In this document: positions 33,495 through 45,540 of the stretch, piece by piece
How positions within the stretch are numbered: the stretch's first letter is position 1
Layout: each line of letters starts with the position of its first letter
Origin: Acephala macrosclerotiorum
Taxonomy: Eukaryota > Ascomycota > Leotiomycetes > Helotiales > Mollisiaceae
Direction of reading: 5' to 3'
Length of the DNA stretch: 64,000 bases
Assembly: GCA_014904845.1 (NCBI GenBank)
Contig: MU119212.1
Span: forward strand, 534,263 to 598,262
Notes under the pieces: generated by a model
The model's database searches: none
What the model saw: the letters and a program-made list of their open reading frames with translations, nothing else
What the model was told of the DNA's origin: nothing
Made by a program: the position numbers and the translations under genes

Positions 33495-36400
33495 ATGGCC
33501 GGGTCCGCGCGTGCGCGTCCGTAAGTATCCCTAAGACGCGACGCGCCTCAAATACTTGGCTAATATATTACAGTTCCAAGGCACACGTGGTAATAGAGCT
33601 CAGCAGCGATGATGAGGACGACAGTAATCGAATGCCAGTTACGAAGCGGTCGAATAATTCTGATGGCAGAAGCAACATCCTCAGCAGTGGTGGCTTTACT
33701 ATGAGCTCAAATCATGGTTTGCCCGATCCAAGCGAGTTTAGAAGCAAGACCAACAAGACATCTGCCCATAATGGAGCGATCACATCGAATAGGACGATCT
33801 CTTCAAGAATTCCTGGTGCCGTGTATGAGTCGGACATCAGCTTATTCGCAAGTGAGAGGAATAAGTACGAGAAAAAGTTTGGCTTTACGAACACAGGATC
33901 AGAACAAAGAGCGAAAGCTGTGAACACTTCGAAGCTGCAGGATACTTTGCGGGTGCATCGAGCTCCAATCCTGCCAGGTTCCGCTGTGCGAGGCGATCGA
34001 ATCAGCAGTAAAGGAGGTCACGTACCACTGATGTATGATGGAAGCGTACCAAGCCCGATCTTCTCTCCAAATAACCACCGAGGATATCATCAGTCTGCAG
34101 CTCAAGGTCTCTCCAACGGCTATAGTCCAAGCGAGGGCTTACAGTTAAGTTCTACTCAGAACGCACTGATATCGAGAGCTCCGTCAGGGAGTGCTGACAG
34201 TGGTCTAACACAACAAGACGCTTCAGCTAATAATCTTACCAGTGATCAGTGTGGTCCTAGAGATGAAGAGAGAAGCAATATTACGTACTCTCGGATTTTA
34301 GCACAGCCATCTCAAATGAAGCGACCAAGACTTACTGCTACTGATACTCAACGTCGAACCCAATTCAACTCGCCCCCGACTATTCTACACAGCAGACTTA
34401 CCAATAATCCTTCAGCCCCTACATTACTCAACTCTGCGACCATCATTACAGGTGAAAGCAGACGTAAATACTCAGGCTTGCCAAGCTCATCCGCGGACAC
34501 AACAATGAAGCAACTGAGGCAAGAAAACCCAGATAATGTCAAAAATATGTTGGATAAGCAAGTCATTCCTCATGTGAAGAAGGTTTTGAGCAGATATCGT
34601 GACAGCTTGTCAAAGGAGGATCGAGATAAGATTGGGCTAGAGGTGAGCGTTCCTCATTTGGTCGCTATATCCAGACTAACGCCTAATAAGGTTGCTACTC
34701 AATTGATGAGCGAGAACAGCTTCATGCAAAACATGAACGAGAATGGTGGCATGCTGTCCGCAGCGCACGAGCAGGAAGTCGCCAAGAAGCTCCAAGCTGG
34801 TATCGACAACGCTGCTAAGTACCGCATAGACTTACACTCCAATGCCATTGAGGCAGAAGACGTTGTTATGTCTGATGTACAACAGAACGCTACAGGGTTC
34901 AATCATGCATCTCCAACTGATGCAGAATCTCCCGAATCCGAAGAGCTTTTTGAAAATTCGACTCAATTTCAAATACATCAAGGGGCGTTGTTAGACCCCC
35001 GAATTCGAGATGGATCGTCCCCAGCCACATCATTCAGTAACGGAAGAGCACCTAGCCTCTCTGAGGATGTCTATGGCATTGATCATGAGTATGAGCAAGA
35101 CGAAGCCGCAATGAAATTTGGTAGATCTACCCGGGGTGCAGCCAAAGAGAATTATTACTCCTTCACGAAGCCACGAACCAGGAGAACACGCGCGCAAATG
35201 AGTCTTGGAGGCTCTAGCAGCCAGCCTACTAAGACTTCCCAAGTTGTCAAAGCCAGGAAAGTTGGTGCAGCAATCCCGGACCCAGTCATCGAAGTGCGTG
35301 CGAAACTCTCAGTTCAGGCACAGCAGCAGTTGATTTCTCGGCAAATTGATCTGGCATGCCAGGCAAAGCTAGGAGCCATGCTGCGACAGCGAGAGTTCCA
35401 AGGACGAGTCCCTTCCCAATTGCGCGCAGGACATACCTCTTACAAAGTACTGGCAACAAATTTTCTCGAGGACTCGATGTCACAACAATGTCAATGGTCG
35501 AGCCAGTCTGGCGATGCTGTTACCATCACTTGGACGAGCCCGGACACCTTCATTTCCGGAGCTTTGACCCACTATGACTGCCATAATATGCAGTATAACC
35601 GATACGGAAATTTGGTTGTTGGCTCGACTGAGAATAAGGTTGTCAAAATGGTAGATGGACACCGAACTGTCCGTCCAATTGTAGCTCCCGAGGAGAACAA
35701 GGACAATTCTTTAGCAGCCATGCGGACTACTCAGGACCCTTGGAGATACGCGTCGGTAGTGTCCAGTGCCTTCTGCGAGCTCACGGGTTATTCCTTTACA
35801 GCAAGTTATGACAAGACGGTCAAGGTCTGGAAGGTTTCGCCGAATGGTCCATCTATGGAGTTGAAGGGCACATGGGAGCATGATGCTATCGTTAACTTCG
35901 TTGTGACCTCCCAGCATCACGATCTAGTCGCCACTGCTTGTGAATCTCCTAATAATGCAGTACGAGTTTACCAGTTTGACGAGTCTGACATCTCTCTCTC
36001 TGCCTACGATAGATATAATGCGAGTAGGGGATCTGATAAACCTGGAGACTCCAGGATGTCCGAAAAGTGGGCTTATCACCCGGCCACTATGCAATGGGGT
36101 CGAGCTAAGCAAGTCTCGAAATTGCTGCTTGTCGGATACTCACCCCGTGCTACTGCCGTTCATAGTGACGAGATTCCTGAAGCAAAGCGCAATACTGGGG
36201 AGCTCTGTTGCTGGAACGCCGACACGGGTTTTCAAGTGCCAATCACTGGAGTTGTTAGTAAGAATGTCTTTGAGGTCGTTTGGCATCCAACCCAACCGGC
36301 ATTCCTAGTTGCTACCGCACCAGTCACAGGCGACTCGAAGTCCGTCAAGACCCAAGTTCGCTTGTTCACACTAGGTGGTGCCGCGGACGCTGAAAGCTTC

Positions 36401-37730
36401 ACTTGCTTGATGACCTTAGATTGCCCTGCTGCGGACGTAAACGAGCTCACAATAATGTAAGTCCCTCTGCACTCTATGAATTGCAAAGCTAACAGCGTAC
36501 AGGCCAGCACCGACGATTGAAATTGGGGGCTACATTACAGCGAGTTGTACCGATGGTAACACTTACGTCTGGGACACTAAGCAAGGAGATGAGCCGATTC
36601 ACGTTCTTCCGCACGGTGGTAGGTTTGACTGCATTGCTATAATATGTGGCAAATACTCATCAACTCTTTCAGAATCCATCGATAATCCGGATCCCAATCT
36701 TCCGCTCGAGGAAGCCGACTCGGGAGTAAAATTCGCTGCATGGGGTCAATCCTCAAACAGACTCTATACCGGCTCCTCAGATGGCGTTGTCAAGGTGTGG
36801 GATATTACAAGACCAGTTGGCCAAGTCTTTATACGCAACGTTCTGGAGGTACAAGGCGGGATTGCTTGCGGAGTATTCTCTTGGGATCATACACAGTTGA
36901 TGTTAGGCGACGCTACAGGCCACCTGCATCTCGTCCGAGCATCAGAGGACGATGAGTTCGAAGAGCAAAAGTCGGACACCCATAAATCTATCCTTCGCGG
37001 CAATAACGATTCAAAGAACGATGGAACATCTGAGGACGAGACCACACAAGACGAAAACAATGAGGGAAAATCCAATGAGTACAAATCCGAAGAACAGAAG
37101 GCGGTTGACTTTGCGAAACAGCAAGACACTGCTCTAGCTAAGGCGAAAGTCCTTGCTCTTGCGAAGGAGAGAGATATTATACTCGAAAACAACAAGGCCT
37201 TTGCTGTTATGTTATCGCAGAGGAAGTTAATTATACCTCACCTCGAACCACCACCTCCTGCTCATCTAGTCCTGCCTGGAATTCTCAACACTCGTTCTAG
37301 CAGCGCCTTAATCAACGACGGTGTTCTCAGAGAGTATCCCATTCCTGGTTTTCCGCATACGAAGAAGATTGGTCAAGGTCCGAACTACGATGAATTGGGA
37401 ATGTATTGCCTTGACCTACACGTAGACGAGGACGCGTCCAAACCCATCCGACTGGATGCTATTTTAATACCCCAATGGGATGGATGTACTCCGTTCGTCT
37501 CGCAAGAGGAGATGCTAGAGGACACGCTAGAGGAGACGTTGGCGATGATGGTTCCAGGAATGTTCAGCCGCAAGCGTCGAGTTAGGGAGGAGAACCTTGA
37601 CCTTGATATCTCCCAGTTGTTCCTCTCAGACCGATCCAAAGAGCTAAGGCGGGACGTCGATGTTTCGGCGGATTGCTCTCCTCTCTTAAATCTTGAGGAA
37701 GAGGGAAGAGACTTTGTTCGGGACGAGTGA
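33495..37730 (+). CDS. Large WD40-repeat protein; candidate DIM-9/Raf1-type factor
   Basis: Exons 33495-33520, 33574-36456, 36503-36618 and 36673-37730 give 1360 aa. Residues 1 to about 600 are mostly disordered, with an acidic VIELSSDDEDD stretch near the start that resembles a SUMO-interacting motif. A WD40 propeller spans about 632-1120 (TASYDKTVKVWK, GELCCWNADTG, ASCTDGNTYVWDT, YTGSSDGVVKVWDITR). A charged helical tail follows (KQQDTALAKAKVLALAKERD). Long disordered N-terminus plus C-terminal propeller fits fungal Raf1/Dos1 and Neurospora DIM-9, the receptor in the CUL4-DDB1 complex that directs H3K9 methylation, but WD40 repeats are generic and this is a hypothesis from memory. Its small first exon sits just after a GC-rich start region. 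Confidence 0.85.
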
Positions 37731-40700
37731 GATGATAATGATGATTGGAGTGGAGCTGATGACCGTGTATGAAAGTAATGTACATTAACTGCAGAGATGA
37801 ATCAGCTTCAGTCGTACATACCTTGAAAAGGCGAAAAGAAGTTGGGGCGGGATTGTGACTACCATACTACTATTCCAAGAGATTCCAACAAAGTTCTGAT
37901 TGCTGCAGGGTGGTGGGGCAATCTCATTCAGGTCTCTGCTGTCAATCACAAACTCTCATCATTTGTTCAATTGCAATAACGAGCTAATTGGTTGTTAGCT
38001 TCCAGGTGCATCGCTGTGCAAGCCAGAATATTAATCCCCTTGAGTACTTCTATCCCCTTAGCAATGTTAGCTACCTACTGTGCAAACTCCAGATTACGCA
38101 ATCACCTCTACAACGCTCGATCGTATTTCGCGAGCACGGCTTGGAAGGTCATGTCTGCTGAAAGATTCCCTTTGCACTTTGGACTTCTGAAATGGTAGGT
38201 TCTCAGTCCTACAATCCGCGAACCATCGCAACCACCTGTTTACATACTCAATCTTCTCGTCTTGATTCTGTCAAGGATGATTTTTCACCAAACAGCCGGA
38301 AGACGCATTGTTGCACTGGAACGCTCTAGGGTTTTACACCTCCTTTCAACTCTAGCCCGAGAATCGACTCTGTTTACCGCCATAGAAACAGCTGGATCCT
38401 CAACACTTGCAACACACTTTCGAAGGCGAAATTTACTACAAATATATCCGCCATTGTCATCTCACAAAGTTCTTGCTCCCTCCATATGCCTTGCAAGCTG
38501 CGACAATCGCCCCATGTTGAGACGATCCTCTGCGCGCATCTCCGCATCCAAATCTTCAAATACACATCCCCGACTCTCCGCCTGGCACTGCTCACACTTG
38601 ATATCAGCAAACTCACAGTTCTACATCACCCAAGAAATTCGTCTAGACAAGCAAACACGAAATCGCAAGTTGTCTTTGCGCCTGCCGATCGAGATATATC
38701 GATATCCACCGATCTACATTCGAACTCGCTCAACTATGTAAGATTCTCCAGCCGCCAGCAATACATCGATACAACGACATAATGCAATGCCGAACTCGCT
38801 TATTATAGCACCTCCCTCGGGTAGATATAAGCCCACGATCGGATTATATCGAGTAAGATCCGCTCGGAGATCCGCTTAAGCCCCTTTCGTTCACAGCGTC
38901 GACATCGAAGACAGCATCACGTCGATTTCAAACAGGCACAAGAGCGAGTCGGTATCGAAGATTGGGAGTATGGCATCAATATCAAAAAGGGAGGCGCGTC
39001 GATATTGGACAGAGCGGACCGCGTCAAGATCGAACACACAATACCGTTGTCAGCACCGAACAGCGAAGCGCTTCAGCATCAGGAAGAACGAAGCGCATCG
39101 ACATCGGACGGACAGAGGCGTCACCATTGAACATGGGCTGCGCATTAGCATCAAACATCGTCTGGTCATCAGAGCAGTGGCGGGTGCACAAGGTAAAACG
39201 CGGAATTACAAAAGGAAGTTTAGCCTGAAAGGAGGAGTTGGCGTTCGTATGAACAAGAGTTGGAGGGTTCACATCACTCACAGCAGCCTATACAAAAAGA
39301 TAGAGGGAGGACCAAATGACAGTGAAATCTGGAAGCTGCTCTATTGATAACTCACGCAGACACAAAGGGTCATGGAGGGGTGGGCAGGCTTCTCTGCTCC
39401 TAGATTTAGAAAGCAAACAAAGACAACGGCCGATACATGGCTCGATTTATCCCCAAGTAGCACGCTGGTGACTTGTGTCTGGGTGGTACGAGCAGGAGAG
39501 CGATATTAAGGCGACCTTTCAAGAAGGCAAGTTCTGGAGGTAGGGCATGAGAGCTGAATCCTCAAAACCATGACAGTAGTGCGAGACAAACACTTGCAAC
39601 GTTTAGGCGTATTAAGCAGTAAATAGTCAAAATACATGCACGAGCACGAGGTCTATGATCAACCAATGAAAGACAGACTCTGGCTTTTGTCGTCAAGAAA
39701 AAGGAATGGCTGTCCGGCACCTTGCGATGAAGAGTCAAGCTGAGGCGACAAGGGGCTTAGCCGAACTCGTGATAGAGAGCTTGACAACGAACAAGACGGT
39801 GAGCTTTCTGGCCTAGAGGGATTCTAACAAATGTACCAGATTGTGTGATGGGCTTTGTGAAGGGGGGCTGTTTGGCGGAAGTCTTTGGGGGCTGGACAGG
39901 CGACATATCTCTCACAAGGCAAAGTCTTCTCTGAGTGAAGATTAACCAGATTGAAGCTTGGCTAGAGCAGGCTTACGAAGAGCACGATAAGATCGTATGA
40001 AAGACTTGTATTGCTTGCATTGGGGAGATAGAGTGGAGTGCGGAACGCAAAGGACCATCCACAGAGCAGATGGTGGGTAGGAGAGGGACGAGTTGTGAGG
40101 CAGTGGGAATAGGAAGCAAGCAGGGAGAAGGTCTGTGAATGATGATAAAGGAGGCGAACGTTGCTGAAGGCTCTGCAGATGTTGGGGATAGGGGCTGGAT
40201 TGCTTTGAGCGGATCACCTTGCTTCAGCTACACTGAGAGGCTGTAATGGTGCTCGAGAATTCGCCATCTTGGAAGCAGAAATTCAAAGAGTGCAGCCGCC
40301 TTCAATTTTGCTGTGTATGGATGGATGCCTACTAATTAATAGTGATAGAAAGATACATGTATGCCAAATTCCTCTCCTCCAACAATGGATGTGTCCAAAG
40401 TTGTTACATTTCTTTCGGAAAATGAGAGCAGGGAGAGGACTTGACTACTGGAGTTGAGAACCTTGAGAAGCTGCGAGAACAGGTTTAATTCCATTATTTC
40501 TCTTCAAGTTGAAGACTTAAGAACGAAGAACGATTTGAAAGCTCCCATGGTTCAGCTCACGCTCAGAATAAATGAATGAAAACCACATCAGAAACAAATT
40601 GGACATTCATCTTAATTGTCAGCACGTGATACCTAGATACGGAACTCAGAGACCTTTAAATCTATCTCGTACATTGAGAACCTCCCCATTCTATAGCGAA

Positions 40701-42223
40701 AAATACAAGAATCTACAGCTTCCACTCGCAACGCAAGGGTTGACATTCACATACCTTGAAGGTGAATGGTTGTTTAAGTCCTACCTGGGGGCCCAGAGAT
40801 GTCTAACCACAACTCACTTCCGCTCTTTCCTCCATCTCAAACATCAGAAAATGCACACTCCAGCTTGATGGATTGATAGCACCCTACCTGAAGCCTCGAA
40901 CTCACCAGCAAACGCCTCCCACATTCATGGACTTGCTTCTTTCCCCGCCTGCAGCTCATCCCCACCAATCGGCGGCCAGGACTGAAGAACTCGTGGGGAG
41001 CATATTACTTATTCCACCTCTTGAAGCACAATCTGCCAATTATTCGATTGTTGAGATATCTACTCGCGGGATGAGTGGGATGAAGGGAGGGAACAGGTAA
41101 AAGTGGTGAGTATTGGAAGAAGGGGAGGCATGATGATTTTGATGGTGGGTAGATATCGTGGATACCCCGTTTTGGTTTTTTGAATGCCCTGTTCTTTCAA
41201 CATTTTCCCAAGGCGCCGGATTTCGGAAACGACTGCAGAGGTGGATGTAGAAGCATTATATATTATTAGATCTGTTTATGAGTAAGGACTCGGAAAACAG
41301 TTTCACAGCTCATATCATCCTCTCCTTGGTATCTTGACCGCACAAACGTTCACCCTACCTCAATGTTCATTTCGCAAAACCCCTAATGAGACAGTCAAAG
41401 TCTACGATTTGACCTCAGTAGTAGATCAAGTTACTTTGTCATTCACATTGTGTGGCTTCTGGAGTAATTTTGACTAAGAAATGATCCACGGCTATGAATG
41501 TGTGGGCATATATGTTGCCATTGGTCCTTGAGAACGGCCTGACTGCATACGATGCATGGGTGAGAGGATGGGATCATGCTTAGAGAAGATGCGGTCCTGA
41601 GTGGGAGTGCAAGAACGTGACGCATTGAGAAGAATGTTGATCTGACAAGATTTAAGTCTTTGAAAGCAGCGCAGAACAGTTTGAGATCAACTGTATGAAT
41701 GAATATATCAGACACGGTCACAATTCAAGTCATGGATTTTCAGGTTCTCAAGTTCTTAAGTTCATCATGTTTTTCCACTCGCCCTTTTGGCAGGCAAGCA
41801 CTACCTAGGTACAAAGCTGGTCGGTCTCCAGCAGACCAGAGACAATCTCAATCTTTCCCACCATCTCTCATGCTGACCCGAAAATTTCAAAAGAAAGAGC
41901 AAGCTGCTGTACATTTGCTGCAGGCAATTTAGGTGCTGAAACTCAAATGAGTCCCGAGAAAGATTCACGATTATGCTCCATCCGTCAATGTGATGCCGAA
42001 CTGAATCTCTTGTGAGTTCGGAGTGGCCACTTTTTCCAAGTGTGAGGTATCATGAACGCCCTACGCCGTTGCAATGCATGTGTAAAAAGGAAAGGAATTA
42101 GTAGTAAGTCGATCTAGGAGATCTTTGTGATCACTTGGATGAATCTGCTCGGTGCAGATGTGAAATTTTCTGTACGGTGCTCAGGTGGATGTGCTCGAGG
42201 CAGATGTGGGGTCGTTAGTTTCC
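37731..42223. other. 4.5-kb region without supportable gene
   Basis: This is the largest gene-free stretch outside the AT block. Composition is ordinary. Frames of 60-160 codons overlap on several strands without conserved features. A frame around 38415-38520 reads FEGEIYYKYIRHCHL but is broken by stops on both sides, so a decayed gene is possible there. A degenerate 24-25-bp repeat occupies about 38896-39160. Regulatory or non-coding transcripts cannot be excluded. Confidence 0.45.
38896..39160. repeat. Degenerate minisatellite, period about 24-25 bp, about 11 units
   Basis: A diverged core of the form GCGTCGACATCGAAC recurs at about 38896, 38919, 38946, 38972, 38996, 39020, 39047, 39070, 39095, 39118 and 39142. 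Spacings are 23-27 bases. In one frame it reads as an eight-residue repeat with alternating S/I patterns (ASISK, FSIRK, ISIKH), so it may be the relic of a repetitive protein. Confidence 0.6.
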
Positions 42224-44769
42224 TCAAGTACGGTGTCCTGGAGGAGGTGGTTGTGACGCTGATGCCTGACCCTGACCTGGGAAGACGAAGCCAGGTGGAA
42301 GCATCGGCATACCGTTTGGGAAATTCATCGGGAAGGGAAAGCCTGGCATGCCGAAAGGCGGAATCGGAGGCATCGAAGGAGGAGCACTGACGGCATTGGA
42401 TCTGTCCTTGCGGTCGTCATCACGGCGATCATCTCGTCGGTCGTCTCGATCGCCTCGGCGGTGGTTTTGGCGTTCCTCCTCATCGCGATCACGAGTAGAC
42501 TTCGGTCCATTGCTGCCCCCCTTGTCGGTTTGCATGCGACGGCTGATGGCCTTGGAGGAGACGCCTTGACCAATCTCGATATCTGGCTCCTCGACGACAA
42601 GACCTGGCTCGATGGGCTTGCCACCACTGCCTCCGTACTCAGCAGTCAACATCCACTTTCGGTCCGCATCAGTGAGTTTGCTGATGGGAATGATACTGAC
42701 GCCAGTTTGGTAGTCACTGCAATCACGAGGCCCAAATCCAACACCCCATCTCGTCTAGTAAAGTCAGTATTGGGAAACCAGATGCGGGGAGACCAGTACT
42801 TACCCTAAGTTGAGAGTCTGGCGCCCTGTTCTTCTCCATCTGCTCCTTGGCTCTGACAGCGTCTTCGCGGCTGATCATCTTCACGAAAGCATGCCGCTTG
42901 TCCTTATTGACGATGCAAGTCTGGACTTGACCAAAACCGGAGAAGATGTTTCTGAGTTCTTGCTCGGGCATGCTGTTGCTAGTTAGCGAGATGCGTGGCA
43001 AAGGGAGAGATGGAAACTTACGTGACACCTCCAACAAATAAAGTTCGGCTGAGCACTACGAAATGTTAGACCATATTGTTTGCAAATTGATTAGATGTGT
43101 GCATACCTTTGATGTTTCCCTTGCCAATGCTCGAATCATACTGAACCCACTTCTTTTCAGTGCCATTGGCTCTCGGTGGGGTTGGGCTGCGGCCACGACG
43201 GGGAGGGCTACGCTGTCGGTACTCGTTCACACGACCACCTCGACCTCGACCACGATCATCACCACGATTGCGGCCGGGAGAGTCTCTGCCATAGTCATAG
43301 GCTGCATCCTCATGACGACGAGAATTTGGCGAATCACGGGCACCCCACGCACGAGGAGGAGACCGAGATCGTGAACGACGACGGAATCGACCTGGTGGTG
43401 ATCTCACAGCCTCATTGAAACCATTGCGATCACGTGATTCTTCTGGTCTAGCACCCCAAAAACCGTTCTGAGCATTTTGATTCTGATTCTGGGCCGCAAA
43501 TGGCGGTGGAGGAGGAGGGATTCCACCAGCTCCAAGAGGAGGAGGAATTTGATTACCCATGGCTTTAATGACCTCCGCAATCTTATCAGGGCCTAAGCCT
43601 TGGTCTGAGAGTGCCTTGATCACCATAATCTGTGTCTGAACAGCTGGATCAAGACCACCAGGCGAGGCTATGGGAGGTGGGACCGCAAACTGGTTTGATT
43701 GATTACTTGCAAAGTTGTGAACACCATTACTCGATCCTTGTGTCTGCGATGCAAAAGTGGCTGACGGCACGTTTACAGGCGGTAGAATTGGAAACGGAAG
43801 TGTAGCTGGCTGAGCTGGGTTACTTTGCGCATTTGATACATTGTACGAGCTACCCTGGACCGGCGGGGAAGGAAATGTTGGAGGAGGAGCAGTATTTTGT
43901 CGAGCCATGTTGGCGAGAGCCTCCAATATCGACGAAGTATTACGAGCGGGAACCGTATTTTGCGAAGCAGATGGTGGTTGCAACCCTAGTGTTCTCTGCA
44001 AATCTGCTGGGGGACTACCTGGAGGAGTGGTAGATTCATCTGAAGAAAGAGAGTAATTAGAATGTGACACTGGAACACCGGTAGAGTTATGATGGCCTTA
44101 CTTTGTGCATTCAACTTCTCCTTGAACGTAGTGAGCATCTGAAGAGGGAAAGTCTGGCCCTTCTCCCAGATATCAACGAGCTTCCTAATCTTATCCTACA
44201 AGACAAAATACAGAGTAAGTGTAAGTTCATACGGAAAGACTATGCGCACTGGACATCTCTTCATCAAGCAACATATGGAAGCTAAGAGTCACGAGGACCA
44301 TACGAGTCTGAAGACTACTGAGCTCAAACTTTCGGGCGTACCTTTTGATCATCGGGAGCGGAGAGAATGATGTCGTTCATGAGAGCAGGCAGAAGCTCCT
44401 TTACTTTATGGACACCAGCAGCAAATGTACCATCCTGGGCAGACGCGTTTATGGGTTGACCGGCGCTCTTGGCTTGCTCTGTCCACTTGCGAGTTACGGA
44501 GTCTACAACGTATAGTACGCCTAGCTTGTGTGTTCCTGGGGCTTTCTTGAAGTGTGTGTATAGCTTTTGGATGAGGACGGATTCGGACTGTAGATGGTAG
44601 CATTAGCTTTGTGAGATCCTCAATGACAATAATCTGGTGGTGAGTTTACCTGAATATTCGCTGTGCAGAGGGCGGTGATACTTTGGATTCGTGACCCTGA
44701 TACTCCTGGAGGCTTCAAGGTCAGCATGGCTTGCAAGCCAGCTTCTAGTTCTGCTACCGCGGAAGACAT
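42224..44769 (-). CDS. Seb1/Nrd1-like CTD-binding and RNA-binding termination factor
   Basis: Seven exons on the minus strand: 44769-44650, 44587-44342, 44195-44102, 44039-43107, 43055-43022, 42972-42804 and 42754-42224 (708 aa). Residues 1-150 form a CTD-interacting domain of RNA polymerase II binding proteins (VLIQKLYTHFKKAP, LGVLYVVDSVTRKW). A P/Q/N-rich linker and an Arg/Ser/Asp-rich segment (about 355-440, RRRSRSRSPP) follow. The RRM begins near 465 with RNP2 LFVGGV and RNP1 RHAFVKM, then the Nrd1-type extension RWGVGFGPRDCSDYQTG. The C-terminus is RDD-rich, then Pro/Phe/Met-rich. These proteins couple transcription termination to RNA processing in the nucleus. It is divergent from citrate synthase. 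Confidence 0.93.
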
Positions 44770-45540
44770 GATGTGGACGACACGACCAGCGCAGCAGGTT
44801 CAGTTGTTGTGAAAGCTTGCAAATAATTTGCAGTTGCAAAGATCGGAGACTTCGCGAGATTCTACTTTTATCCTCGCCCTGAGCCCCGACCCGCTCACAC
44901 GAAGCTACGATGAAGCAAAAGTGAATGATATTCTATGGCGATTACGACGTGCGACCGGCACAGTGGATCAGCTTCGGAGGACACTCCAGTTAAGGTATTG
45001 AGATGTCCGCAGATGGAGCGAGAGTAGGAGAGACCGCAGGAGATATCTGTATTAGTTGATGAGTATCTGCAGATGATTTTCTGGTGGTGTGGTTGAAGTT
45101 GTCAAAGATGAAGCGGAACTGGTCACAGAGGAGAAGATGTGACCCTTTTAGCGGGCTTTGAGTCGCAGCCTACTGCAGCCTTAGACGTTAGGCATAAATG
45201 TGTGCACGTGACTGGTACGCTCCAATAAGGTTCAATCTGCATGAATGGGGTAACAGGATAGCAACTATAGAAAGTAATGTCATTATTCACATTTGTTACA
45301 TCTGTCACATTTCTGTTCATTCGTGCGACCTCTTTCGGCGAGTTCACGTTCTCTCAGTGGCAGGGTTTTATTTCGGTGTTGAAAATAATCCAGCTTGCAT
45401 GGGTGAACGGGTCCGGTTGAGACCAGGGTTGAGTGCCGTTCGCTCCGAGGAGCAGCCTTCCAAGTTCAAAGCTCGACTTCTCCCGACCGAGAATCTTTTT
45501 CGACACTTTTCCTGCGTCTCTCGAACCACAAATCCACGAA
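44770..45540. promoter_or_regulatory. Divergent promoter, Seb1-like / citrate synthase
   Basis: 771 bases between the two divergent ATGs. A 137-codon frame at 45198-45611 overlaps the citrate synthase start in another phase and is a shadow. No specific site was identified. Confidence 0.5.

Noticed and set aside
38262..38741. 159-codon + strand frame
   Set aside because: Arg/Ser-rich composition without domain features. Other frames over the same interval are also long, and no splice structure supports it.
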